Positions 34,530-47,557 are shown, counted from the first letter of the stretch. The stretch: DNA of 64,000 nt from Proteles cristata cristata (GCA_017311185.1 JAESUZ010000982.1:248001-312000); one strand, 5' to 3'. Notes: a model not told the origin generated them from the sequence alone. Made by a program: numbers and translations.

Positions 34530-34690
34530 CTAGTTTTGCCCCTTATTGACTATAGCCTTTGAATGAAAATGATATTATCTTTTAGAAACCATTTTTTAGC
34601 TATAATAGGATGAAGAGATAGAAATACCAATATCACAGTACTGTTGGAGTTTAATATGATGGCATATGTAAAGCACCAGATACATACCAA
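34530..34690 (+). repeat. MIR fragment
   Basis: The order ttgccccttattgactatag, then gtttaatatgatggcatatg and taaagcaccagatacatacc fits a degraded + strand MIR. Confidence 0.5.
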
Positions 34691-35029
34691 GCTACTATTT
34701 CTGCTAGCTCTGTCTACCCTCTTTTCCTTGTATTTCTTACCATCTCTTCCCTAAAGGAAAAAATTACAGTCAACAAAAAAATGGGTGGACAATATCAATT
34801 ATCCTTATATCCAAGTCTAACCCTAACCTCAGTACCTCTATCTTTTTATTGCAGTTTTGTGTTTCCAGAGTATGTATTCTACTTCTCATCCCCAAGTGTC
34901 TTCAGGGTTATTATTTCCTTTGACTTCCATTTTAACCTCTATGGTTTTCATCTATCAAAAATAGAAATTCTCCCTGCTCAACTTCAATCTGACAAGCTTA
35001 TCTTTTCTTCTCTTTAACAATAATACCAA

Positions 35030-35245
35030 TAAATATATTTATTCATTTACTCATATATTTATTAGGACCTTACCTATGTGAAGCATTATTTCATGTACTG
35101 AAAATTAAAAGATGATTAAGAAATAGGTCTTGCCTTTGAGCATCCAGTTCTAGTGGGTCTGATCATTATGTAATCAGATTATTACAATAATGTGTGATAA
35201 TTGCTTTAATATCAGAATCTGTAGCATGTGTTAGGCACCTTGATA
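35030..35245 (-). repeat. L2 3'-end remnant
   Basis: The + strand reads ttattcatttactcatatat, aggaccttacctatgtgaag and tgagcatccagttctagtgg, the reversed L2 3' end. Confidence 0.65.
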
Positions 35246-37480
35246 AGGATGAGCTTAATTCCACCCAGTTGGGTGGAAGAAAGTTCATGGAGGGAGAGCA
35301 GTTTAAGAGACAATTTCACAAAGGACTAGCTAAAAATAAAAACTATATAGAGCAAGAACGTTTTCAATGAGGCAATGATTTTCCTTTTTAGCCTTAAAAG
35401 TGGTTCTGGTGTTTTACTAATATTCACTGGCTAAAGGTAAAGTCTTTGAAGTCAGACTTCATACAGCAAATGATCTAATTTTCTAAGGAGCAATTTATTT
35501 TCCATTAAGCAATTTTTTCAAACTTAAAGAATAAGGGCATTGAGTATTTGGGTTTTATGTGGTTGTCATTCAGTTCAAAAGAAAAGATAGACTATTCAGT
35601 CCATGGCTTCGTTCCTCTGCTCTTTGCCACTTGATAGCATACTGATTCTTTAATTTATAACTTTGCAGGGGGCTGATAACCCTGTAATGATCTGTTTATT
35701 GCTTTCCCTGGAGCTTACATAGTGTCTCTCCTTGACGAAACACTTGCTTTCAGAGAATTCTTCTGATGCTTCCTAACAATGATAGTTTAATTAAGAAAAA
35801 CGAATGCCACATCAACCTAGAGGGTATGGTGCAGGAGTTTTTGTGTTTGTTCACAGGCAGGGTGGATTTTATCAACACCATCTGCTAGTATTTGAAAAAG
35901 ATAACTAACTGCTGGAGCTGAAAAGTGAAAGTAAATTCCTGTGCTGTATGTCTGGATTGAAAATACCTGGCATACGTGCCTTTTCTGCACTCCTTTCTTT
36001 AATAGGCATTTCTGTGATATTTATTCCCAAAGGGTTGTGATGTGGCCTCAGAGTCCTTCTCAACTCAGTGCTCCCAACATTCCTTACTAATTAAGAGCAG
36101 TTGGCAGACAAGGTGAAATGGATATGTTTTTCCTAAATTAGACGTTCTAAATTTCATGATGATATTCTATATTCAGAATGTCATTTTCATATACCCACCC
36201 CAAGGCAAACTAATAAAAGTGTTTGTAGAAGTTACACATAAATTATAGTGCTTTACATGAACCTAATGTGAGTCTACAAAAAGTCAAATCATTTGATGGA
36301 GGAATTAACATATTAAGATTTAAGTCATCAATCAGAAAATTTAAGATTGTATCAGGATGGATTTTAGATTCATTAGAGAGAATTTTATTATTTTCAAAAA
36401 GGTGTTATATTTTCTTCATGGTTTGAGTATATTTATAGCCCAAAGTAATGATTTTAGAATCCATGGAGGTTTCAGGAAAAACAATGATCAATCAAGGGAT
36501 ATAGTGCTGTGAAATGCTGACAGTTTAATTTGACAGGTGAGATCCTTTGGGGGGAAGGCTTTTGTGTTAGTGATGTAGATGTCATGTAGTCAGTCGGTGC
36601 CATGTGATCTGAAACAAATATTTGACAGGACAGGTAAGCAAAAGGACTAATGACTGAACTGTTGTTTCTGACAAAGCAAAAGAAATTGCCATTAACTACA
36701 TTAGCAGTGAGGAGTGAAAAGAATCTTCCATGTTTTATTCTTGGGAATAAGACTGTCTTCTACTACAATGTAAAGAAAATAGTCAATGGAAAAAAGAGCT
36801 TCAGTTTGTTTTGTCAGAACATAACTTCATTCTCCTACTAGAGAAACCTTGATCAACAATTCCAGATCAAAACTGTGTTACCAAAACATGGAATTGAGAA
36901 GAGCAATTAGGCATAATAGGTGGAGAAAGGGAAAGAAGAGGGAAGGTTCAGCCAGATGTTTTCTATATACAATTTGTATCAAAAGCCTTCCCAAAAAATA
37001 GTGACTTTTTAGATTAGAAGTAAAACAAGTAGTCAACCACTCCCCTTGACCAAAAAAGCAAACAAACAAAAAGCAAAAACAAGGAGTAGATAATGTTGAA
37101 AAGAAGTAATGCTTGTGAAAAACATACTCTTGAGCCTAGTGTAAGGATGTTCATTGTGTTTATATGCTCCTTTTTTCAGTACTCTGGAAACCATCTCAAA
37201 AGACATTAGAGAACAAAAGATACCATTTATTATATGTATAAACCCTAATTACACACTTCTGTATAAATTCTGAGATATGGTATTCCATAGTCAGTATTCT
37301 GTTAATACATTAAGGACAGATCTGGTTATCGATAAAGCCTAAGTACAAAAATAATTAAAAGTGAAAACTGGAAATATTTTATTGAATGTGGAACAAAACA
37401 CATAAATAACTCAGTGTCATGCTTCTATCCATTTCCACATAGTGCTTAAATATAATGCTAAGCTGCAAATTGAAAAAATG
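35246..37480. other. Unique intron; 35600-36140 is a candidate conserved stretch
   Basis: No mobile element was recognised. The part at 35600-36140 is compositionally balanced and repeat-free. Short frames on both strands match nothing known. Confidence 0.35.
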
Positions 37481-37494
37481 AAATATATTTTTTA

Positions 37495-37659
37495 AGACCA
37501 TGTGAGCGAGGAGGGAGAAGAGAGGGAATGAGAATCCAAAACAGGCTCCTTCTGTCAGTACAGAGCCTGATGTGGGGCTTGAACCCACAAACTGTGAGAT
37601 CATGATCTGAGCAGACATCAAGAGTCAGATGCTTAACCAATGTGCCAACAGGTGGCCCC
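37495..37659 (-). mobile_element. Carnivore SINE, internally shortened
   Basis: Reverse orientation with gagaatccaaaacaggctcc, ggggcttgaacccacaaact, gagatcatgatctgagcaga and gatgcttaaccaatgtgcca. Part of the GA-rich block is lost. Flanks near 37481-37494 and 37660 on are AT-rich and suggest a blurred TSD. Confidence 0.88.
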
Positions 37660-38089
37660 AAAATATTTTTAATGTGAAATTTTCTGTGCTAGATCAAAAG
37701 AGAGTCTAACGTTTATTGTTTCCTTTTTAAATTCCCTATAACATTACTTTTTTACATTTTTTCTTTTGAATCTAAAATCTGTAATTCCTTTTTAACATTT
37801 GATAAAGAAAACCTATTAAATTGCAATCTTTTATCTAAAATCCATTCCCAAAGGAGAGAATGTTTTAGTATAACTTTCTAAATCATAGAAATAGTATTAG
37901 TGACAAACTGTTCTGTTCAAAAGAAAAAAATCAGACTCCCTGTTGAATATCAAAATGTCATGGGACACACTATGTATTAAGTATTCTTTTTGAGAATTGG
38001 GGTTTTTATGGTTTGATTTAATCAATCTCCAAAGATGGTTGGTTTTTTGCTTTGTTTTGTTTTTTGAGAGGACATTTTTCTTTCTTTTC

Positions 38090-38300
38090 TTTCATGTTTA
38101 TTCATTTATTTTGAGAGAGAGTAAAAGTGCCTAGGCACACCAGTAGGGGAGGAGCAGTGAGAGAGGTTGAGAGAGATTCCCATGCAGGTTCTGTGCTTTC
38201 AGGAAGAGCCCAGTACAAGGATTGAACTCACAAATTAAGATCATGACCTGAGCCAAAATTGAGTGAGACACTTAACCGACTGAGCCACCCAGATGCCCCC
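38090..38300 (-). mobile_element. Carnivore SINE, old subfamily
   Basis: Reverse orientation: tttcatgtttattcatttat, ttttgagagagagtaaaagt, gagattcccatgcaggttct, gatcatgacctgagccaaaa and cttaaccgactgagccaccc. No clear TSD. Confidence 0.92.
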
Positions 38301-39685
38301 CAAAAATGGAATTTTAAAATATTAGCTCAGGAATTATTTTAGCAAACTTGTCATTGTTACCTGAGTGACATTATTTGGCCACCATGTCTTTCTGTCCTTT
38401 CACATATAGGGGTCTGGTCTTTTTATGCGAACTGCTATATTTGATAGTAATGAGGAAAACATTTTCAGTATGCCCTTTAATAAACATGCAAGTTAAGCAC
38501 GTATGATTTGATAATGGGTTTATATTATTACCACAAGGACAGTCAGGTCACAAGGAAAAATTTGCAAGTGTCCAGATCACTTCTGCTTCATCTCTCCCTA
38601 GAAAATGGAGACTGTTCCATCAACAATCAGGCTAACACTCAATCACTCTCTCCTATACCATAATCTTGTTCTGAAAGTCCTCTTGTGTGATAAAATGCTG
38701 AAAATGTCCTGATCAAAGTATCCAGTTTAAAGGAGCAAAGGACACAGGATTTGTCTTTGAGGGTATAAGATCTGTGAGCTGATTGGTCTTCCTGCCCTGT
38801 ATTACCTGAGTGTGTTTCTTATGTCAGAAATTGAGTATTTTTACCTATCTTAGGAGCTTGGGAATGTTAGAGATTAGTTTAAATGAGGAAATATTTTAAA
38901 ATATTTGTGTAATGCCTAGCACATACAAGTTACTAAACACTTGCAAGTTGGTTTCAAATACATAAAAAAAGTAATTTAAATAATGTAGACATAATAGCTA
39001 TCACTTGTGTTAAATATGATTTCAGGATATTTAAAAATATATGCTGACAGTTAAACATGTGTCTGTTGCTCTGATGTAATGGAAAATACTTTTTAACATA
39101 ACATAGTAAAAAATCTGTAAAGAGTGGACTCTGGACTAATAAAAGCCTTGGTTTGCTTTACCTCTCTGCCCCTGAGATGATACGGAAACTCTATCTAGAT
39201 ATTTAGTTTTTCAGATTGTAGTTTTCTCATCTGTATAATAGGGGAAGTCCTCGCTACTTTATCGTATTATAGTGAGGATCCTATTACTGAATGTATATAA
39301 CAAACCTATAATAGATAGGTAGTAATTATTTCTATCATCATCATCAAAACAGGTATTTGAAAACTGGTAGCACCAGAGAATGGATATATCTTCTAGGACC
39401 ATTTGGGCAGTGGAATCAATTTTTAGCAGAGTTGTAATCATTAAGGAGAATTTTAAGCCCCACATTAGCTTAGAAAATTAGGTCCAGATCAGCAAGCAAT
39501 ATACATCAGTGGTGAAAATATGTTTCTCAAGGGTAACAGTATTTCTGAGTCATTCATTTCTGGGAGTTCTCACATTTGAAGTATATTTGATAACTATACT
39601 GATATGTATTAAGAAGTCATTATTCACAGACTACACTGCTAAGTGCAGTGATGGATGAAATAACCCCAGTCTTCATGAAATAACC
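38301..39685. other. Unique intron, no feature recognised
   Basis: Ordinary AT-rich DNA. Just before the L1 piece the unit atgaaataacccc occurs twice with a 20-bp period (39655-39667 and 39675-39687). Confidence 0.4.
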
Positions 39686-39882
39686 CCTTGTCCACATCCT
39701 CGTCAACACCTGTTTCTTGTGTTGTTGATTTTAGCCATTCTGACAGATGTGAGGTGATATCTCATTGTACTTTTGATTTGTATTTCCCTGATTATCAGTG
39801 ATTTTGAACTGTCTGTATGTCTTTTTAGGAAAAATATCTATTCATGTCTTCTGCCCATTTTTAATTGGGTTATTTGTCTTTC
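39686..39882 (-). mobile_element. L1 ORF2 fragment, inverted relative to the L1 3' end that follows
   Basis: The + strand reads ttgtccacatcctcgtcaac, ttagccattctgacagatgt, ttttgatttgtatttccctg and tcttctgcccatttttaatt, the reverse complement of the L1 ORF2 C-terminal region also seen at 11553-11760. It is followed by a microsatellite and then an L1 3' end in the opposite orientation, the arrangement left by twin priming. Confidence 0.85.
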
Positions 39883-39883
39883 G

Positions 39884-39940
<57 letters not shown>
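39883..39940. repeat. Compound (TG)n(AG)n microsatellite
   Basis: About 13 TG units followed directly by about 16 GA units. It sits at the junction between the two opposed L1 pieces. Apparent open frames across it are artefacts of the repeat. Confidence 0.9.
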
Positions 39941-39943
<3 letters not shown>

Positions 39944-40267
39944 ACACAGACATGAATATATGATTTCACTCATATGTCAAATTTAAGAAACAGAACAGAT
40001 GAACATAGTGAAAAGGGGGAAAAGAGAGAGAAAGTGGGATGCAAACCATAAGATACTCTTAACTATAGAGGGGCGCCTGGGTGGCTTAGTCGGTTAAGCG
40101 TCCGACTTTCGCTTAGGTCATGATCTCGCGGTTCGTGGGTCCGAGCCCCGCGTCGGGCTCTGTGCTGACTGCCAGCTCAGAGCCTGGAGCCTGTTTCTGA
40201 GTCTGTGTCTCCCTCTCTCTCTGACCCTCCCCTGCTCACGCTCTCTCTCTCTCTCTCCTGGAAATAA

Positions 40268-40465
40268 ATTAAAAAAATATATATATGTGTATATATATAT
40301 ATATATATACGTGTGTATATCTCATTGTACTTTTGATTTGTATTTCCCTGATTATCAGTGATGTTGAACTGTCTGTATGTCTTTTTAGGAAAAAATATCT
40401 ATTCATGTCTTCTGCCCATTTTTAATTGGGTTATTTGTCTTTTGGTGTGTGTGTGTGAGAGAGAG

Positions 40466-40507
<42 letters not shown>

Positions 40508-40520
40508 GTATATATATGTA

Positions 40521-40573
<53 letters not shown>

Positions 40574-40582
40574 GTATATATA
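40268..40582. repeat. (AT)n blocks flanking the duplicated insert
   Basis: AT-alternating tracts lie at about 40268-40316 and 40468-40582 with occasional GTGT and ACGT interruptions. Such tracts are unstable and hard to assemble. Confidence 0.85.
40317..40467. repeat. Second copy of 39757-39925 (L1 fragment plus TG/GA tract)
   Basis: Both copies run from atatctcattgtac through the inverted L1 ORF2 piece to the TG and GA repeats. I see about three differences in roughly 125 non-repetitive bases (a G/T, one extra A, a C/T). Direct orientation, offset about 560 bp. The left junction shares atat with the SINE's AT tail. Confidence 0.9.
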
Positions 40583-41847
40583 AAGAGACTCTTAACTATA
40601 GAGAACAAACTGAGGGAGGCGGGTGGGGGATAGGCTAAATGGCTGATGCGTATTAAGGAGGGCACCTGCTACGATGAGCCCTGGGTATAAGTGATTGATC
40701 ACTAAATTCTACACCTGAAGCTAATCTTACCATGTATGTTACTTAGAATTTAAATAAGATCTTGAAAAAATTAAAAAACTTGAAATAAAAAATAAAAACA
40801 ATTTTAAAAAGCATTAAGCAATACTCATTTCTAACAGTAATTTACATTTCAAAACATGTAGAGAGAAAAATATATTATTTTGGTGTCTGCAAAGCATTCG
40901 CATGATTATATAGGTCATGGCTTCAAGAAAAAATGATAGATGATTCTTAGCCAAAAATACTGACAGCTTCAGAATTTCCTGTGGTGAAATAGACTGTTCA
41001 ATCTGTAAGAACCTCGAAAAGCACTCCTATAACTTCCCACTAGGATTTAAACTCCGTGAGCCACAGCGATGTCTATTTGGTATTCTGTTGCTCTTAGAAA
41101 AGTCACCACTCTAAACTTGAGGCAAAATAATTTTGGATGAAGAAGGAAAAGGAATGGAAGCCCACCACACTGAATAATACCATAGGACACATTTTAGTGG
41201 ATTAACTTTATATGAAAAGTCCCTGTCTTTTGGGCTACGAAAGGCCAGTAATAAGAATTTTTATAAAATCATTCTGAAGGACTCTTCACACATTTTTGGT
41301 CTTAAGCTCTGTCTTCCCTGTACAGTTTTATCAGTCACTCACTGTCGTAGTAAGTTAAGAGTATGTATGTTTGAGCCATTCAATGATGAAAGATCTTGCA
41401 TATAGTCAATAATGGAGGACAAAATCATACAGCTCAAACTTCAAGACCTTCATAAACTCTATACTCTTTTGGTCTACTGCTTAGTGTGCTCAAAACCTAA
41501 AATCTATCAAGAGTCGCTTTCCTTATGTATTTCCCAAATATAATTCTGACTCAATAGAACAGACATAATTTTATTTACTTACTATCTAAGTCTTAAGTAT
41601 GTCAAACTGGTATTGAATATATTAAATTTTGAGGGATTTTTGAAAAAGTATGTATTTTGTCTATTGTTTTTATTATTCTCATATGTATGCCACTAATTTC
41701 TTAGGTATTGACCAAAGCAATTTTCTCTTATTTAGTGCTCCTTGTGTTTGGGGTTACTATAGTATTCAAACCAACTGAAAATATTAAGATCATGTATTTA
41801 TAAATATGAATTGATTAATTTTTAAGTAACTAAAAATAATTGATGCA

Positions 41848-42055
41848 CCTGGGTGGCTCAGTCAGTTAAGAGTCCAGCTCTTGTTTTCAGCTCAGGTCAT
41901 GTGCTCATGTTCATGGGATCTAGCCTTATGTTGGGCTCTGTGCTGACAGCATGGAGCTTGCTTGGGATTTTCTCTCTGCCTTTCTCTCTGCCCCTCCACT
42001 GTGCACACATGTGCATGCACTCTCTCTCTCAAAATAAAATAAACTTTAAAAAATC
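41848..42055 (+). mobile_element. Carnivore SINE, old subfamily
   Basis: Head cacctgggtggctcagtcag, ttcagctcaggtcatgtgct, gttgggctctgtgctgacag, gcatggagcttgcttgggat, CT tract and A-rich tail. TSD aattgatgca at 41838-41847 and 42056-42065. Confidence 0.93.
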
Positions 42056-42065
42056 AATTGATGCA

Positions 42066-43424
42066 GAATTAAAAACATGATACACATAGCAAACAAAATG
42101 AATTAAATACAGATAATGACAGTCATGTTAAAAGAAAATAACATAAAAGTGAAATGGAACGAAGAATAAGCTTAATACACAAAAATCATCTTCTGTATTA
42201 TTATATATTTGTCAGAATCAGAATTAAGTTTTGTTTTAATCTATCTGGGTATCTAAACAAACTTGGGAAGCCATGATTAATTTATCATCGCACAAAGTAA
42301 AAGCAAACAATTTGTGATGGAAAACCAAACTTGCAAAGTAGTGGAAGAAACTTCCTATGCAGTACATTGTAAGGAAAGTACAGTATGATTTAATGGTCTA
42401 TGTCCTTTGCAATATCTGTAGATTTGAACTCAGAACTTTCCTTGGCTGCATCACATCATCTTACTGATATAAAACAAGTATTGGCCATTGAAAAGATCAA
42501 GGACTGTACTTATAGATAGAAACAGTATAATCAAAACACACATGCCTAATGTCACTGTCAAATATGAGTGACTTATAAATCTATCTAGATTTAGTTCTAA
42601 CCCCATTTCTTATTTTCAAAATTTGAGCCTCTTTGTTACTTTGTGAATTTGGAATTTGTCTTCTGAGAACAGAACCAAAAACATATTTCTGCATTAATAT
42701 GATCTTAATTTCCCTTAAATTTAGTCACTAAATAGGTGCTTAATTTCCAAAATAAGTTAGCTTTTGTATTTACACATTTTATACAGAAAATTTACCATTA
42801 AAAAAAGAAAAGGGAATTCAGCATTTTTAATTTATAAAGACTTCATTCTCACCACTCTTTTTAAAATGGCTATTGATATTGAATTTTTGTATCTACAATT
42901 TTAAAAACATGATTATAAACAATGGAGATGAGGTCATTTTCAATTTAATTGCAAATTCATAAAATCATCACATTATAAAGTAACTTGCCTCAATTAAAAT
43001 ATTGGGCATGTTATTCCTATGTCCCCAAGTTTCACTCAAGACACAGGATTTGATAGTTGCCTGTGAAATAATAATAATAATGTGATTATAAAGCAACATA
43101 TTTTCATATTAAAGGAGATAGAACATCTTTATATTTATATTTACTTAACAAATAACTATTGATGGACAACAACAATGATGGAGAAGGGGTACACAATAGT
43201 TGCTGACTTTAAACATCTGATAGCAGGTAGGAGGTACATGTAAATAGCTACATACTGTAGTATAGACAGCCCCTGCTACTGTATGTCCCAAGAAAGGTAG
43301 AAATAACACACCAGGATTTCAGAGGCAATTGAGAACTTTGTCTTGGTGAGAGATTAATATTGACAGAGACTTGAAAAATAACAGATTATCATCTGATGAT
43401 ATATTGTTGTATTTCCTTTTTATC
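42066..43424. other. Unique AT-rich intron, no feature recognised
   Basis: No repeat signature or structured element was recognised, apart from a possible weak L2 trace near 43140-43280. Confidence 0.4.
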
Positions 43425-43680
43425 TCATAACACTTAATGAGCACTTTCTTTGGGTCAGAGATAGTTTTGAAATCTACCTATAATAACCCATTTAATCTTC
43501 TTACTTAAGGTTTAAAGAGTGAATACTATCTGAATCTCCATTGTATAGATGGGGAGACTGAAACATGATGCAATTAAGAAAGATTCTTAAGATTGCATAG
43601 CTAGTTAAACTCAGAGCTAGGATTTGAATTCAAGCAATTTTGCTCCAATATTTGAATTTTCTTAACCTCTGTATTATACT
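43425..43680 (-). repeat. MIR element
   Basis: Reversed MIR order: ttaatgagcactttctttgg, taataacccatttaatcttc, tagatggggagactgaaaca, attgcatagctagttaaact and cagagctaggatttgaattc. Confidence 0.8.
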
Positions 43681-46600
43681 CTCTTTCTGAGTGTCTCAAT
43701 TATAAAGCTTTTTCCATTTTTTATTAAATTGTAGCCAATATAAATGCTTAACACTTTTCATTAAATTAAATCTAACCAACTACACAGTCTTAATTTTATA
43801 ACAGCATACTCTGTTGAGCTGTGTTTTCCTCATTTCAACTGAAATTCGTTACTCATTTCAACTGAACATTTATTAATAATAGTCATTCCTTCTTTCTTCG
43901 CTCTTCAGTAAACACTTTTCCAAGTTTTCAAGTTCTTTCAGTTGGTAAAGATAGAGAAAGCACTTTCTAGGCCTAGGGAACAAATGTATTTAGTCCTATA
44001 TAATGTGCATAGTCATGTGAATGCTTGCTGTGGTAATGTAACACATCACTTGGGGAAACTAAAAATGAGTTGACTTTGTCTGCTGAAGACAGATGTAGAG
44101 AGGGGAGATTACAAGTTCAACTGAGAACATTGGTTGAAATCATCTTTTGGAGCATTTTAAAATCTAGACTAAAGAGTTGGAAACGTATCCTCTAGGCAGG
44201 TGTAAGTCATTAAGCATATTTGAAAGTGAGATGGCAAGCATATTGTGTTTTTTGACAAGATATGTTAAGTGCTGTTCATGTAAAATTATTCATAAATGAG
44301 AGACCATCAGCAATAGGCAAAAAGTTTATGTCTTCCATTTTGACACAGACATAAAATTTGTACAGATGTGGAAGGTAGTTGAGAGAAGTTTCTATTTTGA
44401 CATCTGTCTTCTTGTTCAGGGTTCTGTAACAAAATAGACTGGGTGGCTTATAAATAACATTATTGCTTACAGTGCTGGTGGTTGGAAAGTCTTAGATTAA
44501 GGGATTAAGGCATTAGTACATTTCCATATAAAATTTGGGGAGACACATACATTTGGTCTGTGCCACCGTCTCAATAATAATAACACAGCTAATATTTATT
44601 AATTCATTATCATGTTATAAGGATAATTTTAAGCATTATAGTATAAGCATTATAGTTACCTTTATGAAAACATACCAATTATTCATGCATATCTCATTTC
44701 AAGTATCCACTGAGGCAAGTGGAGGTTAAAAACTTGCCAAATTTCCCATTAGAATAGGGATTAAAACCTAGTACACTAGAAACATTTTCTATAACATCTA
44801 GGTAAGATTTAAGAACCTGCGTAATTTTGCAATGACGGTTAGTTTTTATATGTACAATACTCTGAATATTGAAAGGTGGATTGCCCTGGAGTGAATCCAC
44901 CATCACTGATGTAGACAAATCAGGATTCATCCTTTAGGGCACCTGTAATTGCTCATAGGATAGGCTAATATTTCCATTAGCAGCAAAAAACTTGAGTTGC
45001 TCTTGACACCTAACTTAGTAATTAGTAAACATTTAGTTAGGAACATGTTACAATTAGCCCTGGAATATTTGATCAGAGAGGCCATCTTTAAAATTAAGTC
45101 TCTTCACTATACAGTCTGTTTTACTTCAACATCTATGCTCTAAACAGAGTGTATTATTCTTAAATCATATTGCAGTTGATTTCTTTTAAAATAGAGAATT
45201 TCTAGGATGTAATGTGACATGTACAGGTAGATTACTTCATGGAGACATCTATATGATTTCCTTCTTTAGAAATTCCCAGTAACCTCAAAGGGAAGATAGT
45301 CAGTTGTATGGGAATAACCGTCTCCTTGAATCCTTCTAAGGTTTAACTAATGTTAAAATTATATTAAGAAAATATATAAGTTATAGTTCATTTTTATACG
45401 CTATTGATACACAAGATACCCAGAAAGTTAGTTTGTTTCATACAATACAATGATATTTTCAATAAACTATCAAAATTTAGAATTTTTCCTAGTTTAAAAT
45501 ACTTTAAACATATAACCCATGTATTGGCCAGGGATTAAAAATGCAATTAAAGATGGAGAAGGAATAAAGAAAATGGGAAAGAAAAAAATGTAAAAACTCT
45601 TAAAATATTGCTTTCTGACTCTAAACTATGTTTTAGCTCTAAACATTTATTGGATTAAACATTAAAAAATATATTACCATCGCTTGCACTCTTCTAGCTA
45701 AATCAATGGAAATTATCTAATACACCTCAATGAGCAATTTATCATTGAAGAATATGGTAACCCACTTGTTGAGTCTTTTCTGGATGTTTATGAAAGAAAA
45801 ATTAAGTGAGATTAATTCTCATTTTATTATAAATTATGATTTCCCAAATTATATCCCAGTAAAACTTGTTACCAAATAACATGGGTAAACATTTTAAAGT
45901 ATTTTACTCTATTACTTTAAAGAATATTTATTCTATCAACTTACATTTTCAGAAAAATCAAAATATCACTTGCATAATTATTTACAAGTTAAATAATTTG
46001 TTAATAACAGTCGTTTCTCCAGTCTCTAATATGTGGTTTTTTAGTGTGGTCTTTGCTGAGCACCAGTGTTTTGATTAGCTGATAGAAGGTGAAGTTTTCA
46101 TTGATATAGCAGCCAGCAGAATGGAAGGGAAAGGACACTTTCATTGTTTTCCATCATTTGAGCAATAATGCAATCAATTTATATCTCACATCATCAGTCA
46201 AGCGACCTTTAAATGTATTTTCTATTATTTTGTAGGAACAAATTATTAGTGAAGAGTGGTTTAATCATTTAATGAGAACCTCAGTCTGTTTCATTGACTT
46301 TTCTTAATTAAATTTGGGTTAACTCCTTCTACCCTCATGGATAATTCAATTCAATAGAGATATTGTAATGGGCTGATTTGGAGATGTTTGAAATCAAGTG
46401 ACTACAGTTTAGGAGAAAGAAAAGCTTAAAGGCTTGAGAGTCATCAAGAAGTCATGAGAGGTTTTTTTTTTAATCTTATTTAATACATAAAATTTGACTA
46501 ATATGGCTTTTATCAGTTAGAACAGGCTAGGTCACAGGGCAATAGCCAACAACACTACAGTTTCATTATCTTCATAAAATGAAGGTTAATTTTTTACTCA

Positions 46601-47392
46601 GTTTACCTATCCAGTGCAAGTATTGGGTGAGCTTTGCTTACCAAAGTCACTAGCTTACTCAAAGTTGTAGAGGCCACATCTCAGGACCATTTTCCATAAC
46701 TGCTATGGCAGCCAAACCCAACAATAACAACAACAAAGGATAGCTGGGTAGTATTTTTAATGTTTGGTTCAGGAGATGCCACAAGGCATGTCCCTTTTTA
46801 TTTCATTGGCCCAAACAAGTACCATGACTGTAAATATTTCAAAAGTGCTAGAGAAATACAAACCCACCACAAAGCCAGAAGAAATAGAATATTCATAAAC
46901 ATTCATAATATATACCATATGGCTTTAAGAATCAAGTATTATATCTGGCATTCCGAACAAGGGTGGCTCCTTTTCTTAGCTAAGAATAACTATTAATACT
47001 GACTAATTGACTAAGAGATATTAAAGACACTTGAATAATAGGGAAACTTTTTAGAAAATCTTGCACATTTTAAGAGGTCATCTTGCAGCATCTTCTTTAT
47101 TTTCCTCCATCATTCTTTTCCTTCCTAAATGTGGTAAAAATAAAGATTATTATTACAAATTTAGAAATATTTTAACTACCACCATTAGTTGTTTTAATCA
47201 AGTGTGACATTACAAGTTATGTATATATGTCTATATGTACATAAATTTTATATAGACACATATTTATAAACAAAATGATTTCTCATCAAAATAATACATG
47301 CTGTGTCCAAAGTACATGGTTATAAAGACCCTTAAGCTTAGGTTTGCAAGTATATGCAGGGATTGGCTCTTTGACTTTTGAAAGAATGAAAG
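43681..47392. other. Unique intron; 46080-46400 is a candidate conserved stretch
   Basis: No mobile element was recognised over 3.7 kb. The 46080-46400 part combines low repeat content with TAAT- and ATTA-rich words. Nothing looks coding. Confidence 0.35.
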
Positions 47393-47402
47393 ATCACTTC
47401 CT

Positions 47403-47557
47403 TCTTGAATGCTGAGAAAAAACTGAGGGCTGATGGGGGTGGGGGAGAGGGGAAGGAGGAGGCATGGAGGAGGGCACATGTTGGGATGAGCACTGGGTGT
47501 TATATGGAAACCAACTTGACAATAAACTAAGAAAAAATAAAAATGTAATTAAAAAAA
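47403..47557 (+). mobile_element. Very short L1 insertion (3' UTR only)
   Basis: Only the last 155 bp of an L1 remain: cttgaatgctgagaaaaaac, G-rich tract, ggaggagggcacatgttggg, gatgagcactgggtgttata, gacaataaac and an A-rich tail. The flanks atcacttcct (47393-47402 and 47558-47567) form the TSD. Confidence 0.9.

Larger units (their letters stand above)
40071..40587 (+). mobile_element. Young carnivore SINE with AT-rich tail carrying a 150-bp duplicated insert
   Basis: The SINE body (40071-40267) is near the young consensus (ggggcgcctgggtggcttag, ctttcgcttaggtcatgatc, ctgactgccag), with CCTGG in place of CCTAG. Its tail becomes (AT)n, then at 40317-40467 changes into a near copy of DNA found 560 bp upstream, then returns to (AT)n up to 40582. 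The TSD for the whole unit is actcttaactatagag at 40055-40070 and 40588-40603; four more bases match with one difference. The insert therefore lies inside the SINE tail. Confidence 0.85.
39945..40800 (+). mobile_element. L1 3' end, interrupted by a SINE and inserted DNA
   Basis: The left part (atgatttcactcatatgtca, gaaacagaacagatgaacat, gatactcttaactatagag) resumes at 40604 (aacaaactgagggaggcggg, agccctgggtataagtgatt, ctaaattctacacctgaagc) and ends in an A-rich tail. The interruption is 40071-40587, with the target duplicated. This part has diverged more than the L1 at 10912. Confidence 0.85.

Noticed and set aside
39655..39687. Two copies of atgaaataacccc as a TSD of the adjacent L1
   Set aside because: Both copies lie on the same side of the L1, 20 bp apart, so they are a local tandem duplication rather than flanking repeats.
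40358..40665. Open frames of about 90 codons on both strands
   Set aside because: They are translations of AT and TG/GA microsatellite repeats (Tyr/Ile strings).
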